Source of the DNA: an uncultured Collinsella sp.
Lineage (GTDB): Bacteria > Actinomycetota > Coriobacteriia > Coriobacteriales > Coriobacteriaceae
Direction: 5' to 3'
DNA: 10,972 nucleotides
Assembly (NCBI GenBank): GCA_902490405.1
Contig: CABUDS010000050.1
Coordinates: 1-10,972 of the forward strand
Part shown: in pieces, positions 1 to 4,552 of the stretch
How positions within the stretch are numbered: the first letter of the stretch is position 1
How the letters are laid out: every line of letters starts with the position of its first letter
The notes under the pieces: generated by a model
Told to the model about the DNA's origin: nothing
Databases searched by the model: none
The model's input: only the letters and a program-made list of their open reading frames with translations
Translations under genes and position numbers: made by a program

Positions 1-42
1 GCGAAACTGCGCGCGGGACGATAAATAGGGGCCTCCCGCAGG
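1..42. repeat. Partial copy of a palindromic extragenic element, cut by the window edge
   Basis: The first 13 bases are the exact reverse complement of positions 235-247, which form the start of the loop of the large palindrome at 206-308. The next dozen bases also follow the reverse complement of that palindrome's left arm: 22 of the first 25 positions agree, and similarity fades after about position 25. The window therefore seems to open inside a second, diverged copy of the same element, with only its loop and one arm visible. It is non-coding. Confidence 0.6.
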
Positions 43-72
43 TAAGCTGCGTTAAAGTACCAGCGGCTATAC

Positions 73-96
73 CAGATTCCCCACCAGTAGAATCTG
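73..96. repeat. Small inverted repeat in the dut downstream spacer
   Basis: CAGATTC (73-79) and GAATCTG (90-96) are perfect 7 bp arms around a 10-base loop. No T-run follows on either strand, so it is not a clear terminator. No gene is seen around it. Function unknown. Confidence 0.35.
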
Positions 97-123
97 CAAA
101 GGGGAACCAGAAAATATAAATAC

Positions 124-172
124 AGTAAGTCGATGCGACAAAGGAGGCGTCCCTTCATCGCATCGACTTACT
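124..172 (-). terminator. Strong hairpin, possible terminator of the nrdR-dut transcript
   Basis: Perfect 15 bp arms AGTAAGTCGATGCGA (124-138) and its complement (158-172) surround a 19-base loop, which itself contains AAGG/CCTT. Read on the minus strand, the stem is followed by a T-rich but interrupted tract (GTATTTATATTTTC). It lies about 150 bp past the dut stop and is the best terminator candidate for the minus-strand operon. The imperfect U tract keeps confidence moderate. It could also be part of the repeat-rich spacer. Confidence 0.45.
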
Positions 173-205
173 AGAAAAGTAAATATTGTTTCAAGCGAGT
201 AGCCG

Positions 206-308
206 CCCGCCCGGGGCTTACCTATATCGTTCCACGCGCAGTTTCGCAGCGAGCGAAGCGACGCGAGAATGTTTGAGCATGGAATGATATAGGTAAGCCC
301 CGGGCGGG
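206..308. repeat. Long near-perfect palindrome downstream of dut
   Basis: Arms of 29 bases (206-234 and 280-308) pair at every position, with a single G-U wobble. The loop of 45 bases (235-279) contains a further stem, TTCGC/GCGAA. The right arm ends 15 bases from the dut stop codon. The loop start recurs inverted at the window edge, so this looks like a repeated extragenic palindromic element rather than a simple terminator, and there is no T-run after either arm. The whole 1-323 stretch contains only such repeats and no credible gene. Confidence 0.7.
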
Positions 309-323
309 AGGGATACGGGCGCC

Positions 324-767
324 CTAGGCGATGCCGCTGGAGCCGAAGCCTCCTTTGCCTCGGTCGGTTTCGTCTAGTTCTTCTACTTCTATGAGATTGA
401 CCGTGGGGACTTCTTGGATGACGAGTTGGGCTATGCGGTCGCCTTTATTGATTTGAATGTTATTGGAGGGATCCAGGTTGATGAGGATAACCTTGAGTTC
501 TCCTCGGTAGTGGGCGTCGATGAGGCCCGGCGTATTGACTATAGACAGGCCCTGCTTGATGGCCAAGCCGCTGCGGGGCTGGACGAAGCCGGCGTAGCCA
601 TCGGGCAGGGCGATGGCCAGCCCCGTAGAGACCAGACGGCGTTCGAAGGGCTTCAGGACGCAGTCTTCGTTGGAGCGTAGATCCAAGCCGGCATCGGTGG
701 GATGGGCGTATTTGGGAAGCTCGAGGGTGGGGTCGAGACGCTTTATGTTGACGGTAATGTTGGACAT
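324..767 (-). CDS. dut: dUTP diphosphatase (dUTPase)
   Basis: Hydrolyses dUTP to dUMP and pyrophosphate in the cytosol, keeping uracil out of DNA and feeding dTMP synthesis. At 147 residues it has the usual length of the homotrimeric family. All five conserved motifs are visible: DAGLDLR (25-31), PRSGLAI (64-70), the GLIDAHYRGE stretch (81-90) with the sugar-selecting Tyr and the catalytic Asp, KGDRIAQLVI (108-117), and the C-terminal Gly-rich RGKGGFGSSG lid (136-145). The start codon lies 4 bases past the nrdR stop, and its ribosome binding site (AAGGTGA) overlaps the end of nrdR, so the two are probably co-transcribed and translationally coupled. The pairing suits a nucleotide-pool operon. 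No odd features are seen. Confidence 0.96.
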   Translation of the reverse strand: MSNITVNIKRLDPTLELPKYAHPTDAGLDLRSNEDCVLKPFERRLVSTGLAIALPDGYAGFVQPRSGLAIKQGLSIVNTPGLIDAHYRGELKVILINLDPSNNIQINKGDRIAQLVIQEVPTVNLIEVEELDETDRGKGGFGSSGIA

Positions 768-771
768 GGAA

Positions 772-1215
772 TCACCTTAGCTTGTCGAGCTCTTGCAGAA
801 ATTCATCGACGTCTTTGAAATCGCGGTAGACCGAGGCAAAACGGATGTACGCAACCTTGTCGATCTTGGCCAAGCGCTTGAGCACCATGTCACCCAACTC
901 ATGGGACGTGACGGCCGTCAGCGTGCGAGAGCGAAGCTCGACCTCGATGTCATCGATAATCTCATTGAGCTTCTTAGTGTCGATATCGCGCTTGATGGTG
1001 GCGCGCATCAAGCCGACAAGAAGCTTATTGCGATCGAACCGCTGCTTAGTTCCATCTGACTTAATGACCTCGATAGGGTCCTCGCATCGCTCAAACGTTG
1101 TAAAGCGGTAGTTACACGAGCAACATTCGCGACGGCGCTTAATGGTGTTATTTGACTCCTGCATACGGGAATCAACGACGCGGGTATGTGCCTTGCCGCA
1201 TTTGGGACAGCGCAT
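772..1215 (-). CDS. nrdR: Transcriptional repressor NrdR
   Basis: Zinc-ribbon/ATP-cone repressor of ribonucleotide reductase genes, which senses dATP and ATP. At 147 residues it has the normal family length. The N-terminal zinc ribbon has CPKC (3-6) and CCSC (31-34) with Arg-rich flanks that bind NrdR boxes. The ATP cone covers about 48-138, starting with VIKSDGTKQRFDRNKL. The start is supported by a strong GAGGAGG site just upstream. Start codon and ribosome site lie inside a 12 bp inverted repeat (listed separately) that could mask translation. It sits 51 bp downstream of the LysM gene and 4 bp upstream of dut, all on the same strand. Confidence 0.96.
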   Translation of the reverse strand: MRCPKCGKAHTRVVDSRMQESNNTIKRRRECCSCNYRFTTFERCEDPIEVIKSDGTKQRFDRNKLLVGLMRATIKRDIDTKKLNEIIDDIEVELRSRTLTAVTSHELGDMVLKRLAKIDKVAYIRFASVYRDFKDVDEFLQELDKLR

Positions 1216-1253
1216 GGTACCTCCTCTTAAACGATAACAAGGGTACCATGCGC
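1210..1253 (-). promoter_or_regulatory. Inverted repeat that can sequester the nrdR start site
   Basis: GCGCATGGTACC (1210-1221) and GGTACCATGCGC (1242-1253) form a perfect 12 bp stem with a 20-base loop. On the nrdR mRNA the 3' arm contains the ATG and the last GG of the ribosome site, while the rest of the site (AAGAGGA) lies in the loop. Any transcript entering from the LysM gene would carry both arms. A translational switch is an inference. No T-run follows, so it is not a typical terminator. Confidence 0.5.
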
Positions 1254-1266
1254 AGCGCGATAATGA

Positions 1267-1719
1267 TTACGAACGAGCAGGAACCTTAAGATGCGCACCG
1301 GCGGCGAGCGAACCATGCTCCAGATGATTGACGCTACGGATCATGTCGGAAGTCTCTTGCGTGGAAAGGCCTTCGATTGGATATTCTTCGGCAAGCGACC
1401 AAAGAGAATCGCCAGGCTGAACGCGAATGGTCTCGTAGGTAATGTTGGAAACGGACTCGGCATACGCGGCGTGACGAGCGCTAAAGACCGACATAGCGAG
1501 GACAAAGAAGAGCGTAAGCGCAACGGCGACGGCGACAATCGTCGGAACCTTCAGGGCAACGCGGGCCGGCGCGACTACAGCCTGCTGATTGCGCGCAGGC
1601 TTTACGGTCAAAGGCTGAAAGCCGGAGCGGCCACCCTGAACAACCGTAAAAGTGGGTTCTGCAGGCGTCTCGAGCTTAAGGGCGAGGTTTCCCTGGACCA
1701 TATTCGTTACGTTCATCAT
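1267..1719 (-). CDS. LysM-domain single-pass membrane protein, YneA-like SOS gene
   Basis: A 150-residue protein with a cytoplasmic N-terminal segment (1-57), one hydrophobic membrane span (about 59-80) and an extracytoplasmic LysM domain (about 97-147, with the typical IRVQPGDSLWSLAEEY opening and HLKVP end) that should bind peptidoglycan. The ribosome site GAGAGGAG precedes two adjacent ATG codons; the first was kept. It is divergent from lexA across a spacer with three SOS boxes, the arrangement of yneA/lexA in Bacillus, where YneA is a LysM cell-division inhibitor made during the SOS response. The same role is inferred here from architecture and location. Sequence identity to YneA cannot be judged, and the long N-terminal cytoplasmic part is unlike the short Bacillus protein. 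Confidence 0.8.
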   Translation of the reverse strand: MMNVTNMVQGNLALKLETPAEPTFTVVQGGRSGFQPLTVKPARNQQAVVAPARVALKVPTIVAVAVALTLFFVLAMSVFSARHAAYAESVSNITYETIRVQPGDSLWSLAEEYPIEGLSTQETSDMIRSVNHLEHGSLAAGAHLKVPARS

Positions 1720-1786
1720 GTTCTCCTCTCGCGTGTTTTGCTGAGAACAGTTTTATCAAGCCGCGCGGACAAAAATGTCTAGCGCG

Positions 1787-1800
1787 AGAACGAATGTTCG
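1787..1800. promoter_or_regulatory. SOS box 1 (LexA operator)
   Basis: AGAACGAATGTTCG has GAAC-N4-GTTC symmetry and matches the Gram-positive LexA operator (CGAAC-N4-GTTCG) except at its first base. It lies near the expected start of the LysM transcript, just downstream of its -10. Confidence 0.75.
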
Positions 1801-1806
1801 GTTATT

Positions 1807-1834
1807 ATTATCTTCGAACAGTTGTTCCTGTCAA
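1807..1834 (-). promoter_or_regulatory. Sigma-70 promoter of the LysM gene
   Basis: On the minus strand a perfect -35 TTGACA (complement of 1829-1834) is followed after 16 bases by -10 GATAAT (complement of 1807-1812). It points at the LysM gene. SOS box 2 lies inside the -35/-10 spacer, so LexA binding should block RNA polymerase. Confidence 0.7.
1815..1828. promoter_or_regulatory. SOS box 2 (LexA operator)
   Basis: CGAACAGTTGTTCC agrees with the Gram-positive SOS consensus at almost every position. It begins exactly 28 bp after box 1 and fills the spacer of the minus-strand LysM promoter. Confidence 0.88.
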
Positions 1835-1842
1835 GCAAAATT

Positions 1843-1856
1843 CGAACATTTGTTTG
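1843..1856. promoter_or_regulatory. SOS box 3 (LexA operator)
   Basis: CGAACATTTGTTTG matches CGAAC-N4-GTTYG. It starts exactly 28 bp after box 2 and lies 9 bases before the lexA ribosome binding site, well placed for autorepression of lexA. A weak lexA promoter is possible at 1813-1841 (TTCGAA, 17 bases, CAAAAT), overlapping box 2, but it is not convincing alone. Confidence 0.85.
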
Positions 1857-1879
1857 ACATGGGTAGAGAGGATGCCCTG

Positions 1880-2524
1880 ATGGCTCGCAAAATTACCAAG
1901 CGTCAGCAGCAAATTTACGACTTCATCAAGGAATATCAGCAGGAGAAGGGTTATCCGCCCAGCGTGCGCGAGATGGCTTCTGCCGTGGGCCTTTCCTCCC
2001 CCAGCACCGTGCACGCCCATCTCTCTGCCCTGGAGGCGCGCGGGCTACTCAAGCGCGATGCCACCAAACCGCGCGCCCTGGAACTCTTTAACGAGGATGG
2101 TTCCTCTGTCTCAATTTCTAAATCTGACGAGCCCACCGCACCTCGCGGAACGGTCTCGCTACCGCTCGTTGGTCGCGTCGCGGCTGGGATTCCCATTCTG
2201 GCCGAGCAGAATATCGAAGACACGTTTACTATCCCGACCGAAATCGCCACTGATCAGGGTTCCTTTATCCTTGAGGTGCATGGGAGCTCAATGATCAATG
2301 TCGGCATCTTCAATGGCGATTACATCATCGTCCGTGAACAAAAGAGTGCCATGAACGGCGAAATTGTCGTGGCCATGATTGATGGTTCGGCGACCGTCAA
2401 GACGTTCTACAAGGAGCAGGGGCGTGTGCGCTTGCAGCCCGAGAACGACACCATGGAACCTATCTATGCAACGAATCCCGTTATCCTGGGCAAAGTCGTC
2501 GGCTTGATGCGCCGGTTCTCGTAA
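1880..2524 (+). CDS. lexA: LexA repressor, self-cleaving SOS regulator
   Basis: Represses DNA-damage genes and cleaves itself when RecA-ssDNA is present. The start at 1880 was chosen because AGAGAGG lies 8 bases upstream and MARKITKRQQ begins the conserved winged-helix domain; an upstream ATG at 1859 would add only seven non-conserved residues. The 214-residue product has the HTH (about 28-50), cleavage site Ala102-Gly103 within GRVAAGIP, catalytic Ser137 (GSSM) and Lys174 (ATVK). The usual GDSM is GSSM here, a change next to but not at the catalytic residue. Three SOS boxes upstream indicate autoregulation. Its TAA stop overlaps the next ATG by one base, so the truncated DUF1624 gene, and perhaps the island behind it, can share the SOS-controlled transcript. 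Confidence 0.97.
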   Translation: MARKITKRQQQIYDFIKEYQQEKGYPPSVREMASAVGLSSPSTVHAHLSALEARGLLKRDATKPRALELFNEDGSSVSISKSDEPTAPRGTVSLPLVGRVAAGIPILAEQNIEDTFTIPTEIATDQGSFILEVHGSSMINVGIFNGDYIIVREQKSAMNGEIVVAMIDGSATVKTFYKEQGRVRLQPENDTMEPIYATNPVILGKVVGLMRRFS

Positions 2525-3060
2525 TGCAAAAACGCATAACCATATTTGATACCGTCCGCGGGTTTACGATGATTTCTATGGCAGGTTTTCACGCTTGCTA
2601 TGATCTCGCCTACCTGTACGGCTGGGATATGCCCTGGTTTACCCAGTCAGTCTTTCAAGACATCTGGCGCGCCAGCATCAGCTGGGTATTTTTGTTTATC
2701 GCCGGTTGGATGTGCACCCTTTCGCGCAACAATATCAAACGTGCCGCCAAATACGCCTTAGCAGCACTCGTTGTCTGGTTGGCAACAACACTTGTCTCAG
2801 TCGACGATTCGGTTAATTTTGGCATCATCTACTGCATGGCCGCGTTAGCTCCTTGTGAACCCCGAGGGGTGCGCTTTTCTTTCGCTTGTGCCGACAAGCA
2901 ACTGTCGCCGGGGGACCGGCAAACCGAGGAAAGGAAAAACCATGTCCGACCAGATGTCACGCCGCGGCTTCATGGGCGCCGCAGCAACCGGAGCCGTCGC
3001 GCTCGCCGGAGTCGCGCTCGCGGGCTGCTCCAACACCTCCGCGAGTTCCGAGAAATCTAG
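2524..3060 (+). pseudogene. DUF1624 / HGSNAT-like membrane protein, 3' part replaced
   Basis: The first ~106 residues match the start of the DUF1624 (heparan-alpha-glucosaminide N-acetyltransferase catalytic-like) membrane family: a short cytoplasmic start with Arg-Gly, a membrane helix with FHACYDLAY, and further helices with ISWVFLFIAGW. Homology stops at about YCMAA (near 2840). From there the frame runs 70 codons through island DNA and out of frame into the chelatase gene before stopping at 3058-3060. The tail is Arg- and Pro-rich and looks like chance translation. Intact family members are about twice as long as the remaining part. The gene overlaps lexA by one base, so it was probably translated with it. 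The remnant is unlikely to be functional. Confidence 0.8.
2859..2920 (+). promoter_or_regulatory. Structured leader upstream of the chelatase gene
   Basis: Three consecutive perfect hairpins precede the gene: ACCC/GGGT (2859-2870), GCTTGT/ACAAGC (2884-2899) and GCCGG-GGGA-CCGGC (2907-2920). The last resembles the closing hairpin of cobalamin riboswitches, but the conserved B12 core is not found. The 5' part of a regulatory RNA may have been lost at the island junction. No good promoter is visible in the 100 bases between the junction and the start codon. Confidence 0.35.
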
Positions 3061-3868
3061 TGAAAAGGAGAAGGCCGCGAAGCCGGTCATCCTCGTCACG
3101 AGCTTCGGCACGAGCTACAACGACTCGCGCCACATCACCATCGGCGCCATCGAAGACGCTATCCGCGAGAAGTACTGGCAGGACTACGACATCCGCCGCG
3201 CCTTCACCGCGCAGATCATCATCGACAAGCTGAAGAAGCGCGACGGCATCACGATCGACAACATGACCGAGGCGCTTGACCGCTGCGTGGAAGACGGCGT
3301 GAAGGAAATCGTCGTGCAGCCGACGCATCTCATGGCTGGCCTGGAATACGCCGACGTGAAAGACGAGCTCGACAAGTACGCCGACAAGTTCGACAAGATC
3401 TCGCTCGGCGACCCGCTGCTCACCTCCGACGACGACTACAAAAAGGTGGCCGCAGCCATTAAGGAGAACATGGCGTCCTTCGACGACGGCAAGACGGCGC
3501 TGTGCCTCATGGGCCACGGCACCGAAGCCGAATCCAACGCCGACTATGCCAAGATGCAGGAAGTGTTCAAGAACGAGGGTTTGACGCAGTTCTTCGTCGG
3601 CACCGTCGAGGCTGAACCGACCTGCGAGGATGTTATCGCCGCCGCGAGCGCCGCAGGCTACAAGAAGGCCGTGCTCGCGCCGTTCATGGTGGTCGCGGGC
3701 GACCACGCGAACAACGACATGGCAGACGAGACCGACCCCGACAGCTGGGCTGCGAAGTTCGTGGCCGCCGGCTTCGAAGTGACGTGCCTGCTCCAGGGTC
3801 TGGGACAGAACGTCGCGGTCGACGACATTTACGTCTCACACGTGGACGACGCCATCGCCAAGCTGTAA
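2942..3868 (+). CDS. Exported CbiK-family anaerobic chelatase lipoprotein
   Basis: The start at 2942 is set by GAGGAAAGGA a few bases upstream; the longer open frame begins in the leader. The 308-residue product opens with a twin-arginine motif (SRRGFM, 6-11), a hydrophobic stretch and a lipobox LAGC (Cys29), so it should be exported folded and anchored outside the membrane. The mature part (48-308) is a full CbiK / sirohydrochlorin cobaltochelatase domain, beginning VILVTSFGTSYNDSR and including VVQPTHLMAGLEY. The expected metal residues are present: His192 in MGHGT, Glu223 in VGTVEAEP, and His255 in VAGDHANND. Family members insert cobalt into sirohydrochlorin; periplasmic CbiK-P proteins of Desulfovibrio are exported too. 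Cobalamin synthesis genes are absent nearby, while NEAT-like and FecBCD-type genes follow, so a role in handling external haem, tetrapyrrole or metal is inferred. The reaction direction is unknown. Confidence 0.88.
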   Translation: MSDQMSRRGFMGAAATGAVALAGVALAGCSNTSASSEKSSEKEKAAKPVILVTSFGTSYNDSRHITIGAIEDAIREKYWQDYDIRRAFTAQIIIDKLKKRDGITIDNMTEALDRCVEDGVKEIVVQPTHLMAGLEYADVKDELDKYADKFDKISLGDPLLTSDDDYKKVAAAIKENMASFDDGKTALCLMGHGTEAESNADYAKMQEVFKNEGLTQFFVGTVEAEPTCEDVIAAASAAGYKKAVLAPFMVVAGDHANNDMADETDPDSWAAKFVAAGFEVTCLLQGLGQNVAVDDIYVSHVDDAIAKL

Positions 3869-3877
3869 ACTCGCCGC

Positions 3878-3906
3878 GCACGGGGGCGCCGGTCGCGTCC
3901 CCGTGC
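3878..3906 (+). repeat. Stem-loop 1 of the intergenic hairpin cluster
   Basis: GCACGGGG (3878-3885) pairs with CCCCGTGC (3899-3906) around a 13-base loop, 9 bases after the chelatase stop. No T-run follows. It shares its last two bases with the next stem. Confidence 0.6.
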
Positions 3907-3950
3907 AACGGGCATGCGCCTTTCCCCGACTGACGACGCATGCCCGTTGC
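3905..3950 (+). repeat. Stem-loop 2 of the intergenic hairpin cluster
   Basis: Perfect 14 bp arms GCAACGGGCATGCG (3905-3918) and the complement (3937-3950) enclose an 18-base loop. This is the strongest structure between the two genes. It lacks a U-tract, so it looks more like an mRNA-processing or stability element, or a Rho-type barrier, than an intrinsic terminator. Confidence 0.6.
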
Positions 3951-3960
3951 ATTCGCATCC

Positions 3961-3990
3961 CGACCGCCCACCGCACGGCGCGGGCGGTCG
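3961..3990 (+). repeat. Stem-loop 3 of the intergenic hairpin cluster
   Basis: CGACCGCCC (3961-3969) and GGGCGGTCG (3982-3990) are perfect 9 bp arms with a 12-base loop. It lies 9 bases before the AAAGGA ribosome site of the next gene, close enough to affect its access. Confidence 0.6.
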
Positions 3991-4014
3991 AAGCGATTGA
4001 AAGGAACCCCCTCC

Positions 4015-4548
4015 ATGTTGAAGAAAACCCTCGTCTTCGCCCTGTCGGCGGCGCTTTGCGCGTTCTCGCTCGCCGGCTGCGCCGGAAATTCAATCGACAG
4101 CGCAAAGGCAAGCGATGCCGATTCCCAGGAAAAGACCGAACAGGCGGCCGATGCGCCCGCGGGCGCAAGCGCTGCCCCCATCACCGCCGACAAGGTGGCC
4201 GACGGCACCTATCCAATCACCGTAGATTCCAGCTCGAACATGTTCAGGATCGTGGACGCCCAGCTCATCGTGGAAAACGGCTCCATGCACTGCGTGATGA
4301 CGCTTTCCGGCACGGGCTACGGCAAGCTCTTCATGGGCACGGGCGACGAGGCTGCCGCCGCGAGCGAGGCCGACTTCATCCCCTATGTGGAAAACGCGGA
4401 AGGCAAGTACACCTACGACGTGCCCGTTGATGCGCTCGACGAGGACACCGCCTGTGCCGCGTGGAGTATTAGAAAAGAGCAGTGGTACGACCGCACACTT
4501 GTGTTCGAATCCGCCGGCGTCGATCTGCGCGCCGACGCACTGAAGTAA
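4015..4548 (+). CDS. Small NEAT-like surface lipoprotein
   Basis: The start at 4015 is chosen because MLKKTLVFAL begins a normal lipoprotein signal with lipobox LAGC (Cys22) and AAAGGA lies about 9 bases upstream; a longer open frame from 3940 adds an Arg-rich segment over hairpins. The product has 177 residues: signal (1-21), a low-complexity Ala/Asp/Glu linker (23-57), then one beta-rich domain (60-170). Its pattern (DGTYPITV, SSSNMF, a strand ending VENG, a LSGTGYGKLFMGTG loop, and WYDRTLVF at the end) recalls NEAT haem-binding domains and accompanies FecBCD-type transporters in anaerobes. The classic YxxxY haem motif is absent at the equivalent strand (QWYDR). A role as receptor or relay for the transporter encoded next is inferred. 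The substrate is unknown. Confidence 0.75.
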   Translation: MLKKTLVFALSAALCAFSLAGCAGNSIDSAKASDADSQEKTEQAADAPAGASAAPITADKVADGTYPITVDSSSNMFRIVDAQLIVENGSMHCVMTLSGTGYGKLFMGTGDEAAAASEADFIPYVENAEGKYTYDVPVDALDEDTACAAWSIRKEQWYDRTLVFESAGVDLRADALK

Positions 4549-4552
4549 CGCC

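Noticed and set aside
1..308. CRISPR array or phage attachment repeats
   Set aside because: The repeats are long palindromes, not short direct repeats with regular unique spacers, and there are no cas or integrase genes.
1291..1782. Plus-strand open frame antisense to the LysM gene
   Set aside because: Arg-rich composition without domains. The minus-strand LysM protein has signal, domain, promoter and ribosome site.
2841..2941. Cobalamin riboswitch upstream of the CbiK-type gene
   Set aside because: Only the final GCCGG-GGGA-CCGGC hairpin resembles it. The conserved core (GGUGAAnnUCC, GCCACUG) is not found and the space is too short.
2524..3060. A complete 178-residue membrane protein
   Set aside because: Only the first ~106 residues look like the DUF1624 family. 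The rest is Arg-rich translation of island DNA and overlaps the chelatase gene.
2957..3706. Long minus-strand open frame antisense to the chelatase gene
   Set aside because: A shadow of high-G+C codon usage; no recognisable domain, and the plus-strand gene is clear.
2942..3868. Cytosolic cobalt chelatase of a cobalamin synthesis operon
   Set aside because: The protein has an export signal and lipobox, and no other cobalamin synthesis gene is in the window.
3940..4548. Longer start for the small lipoprotein
   Set aside because: The extra 25 residues are Arg-rich, encoded within hairpins, and would spoil the lipoprotein signal. The start at 4015 has a good ribosome site.
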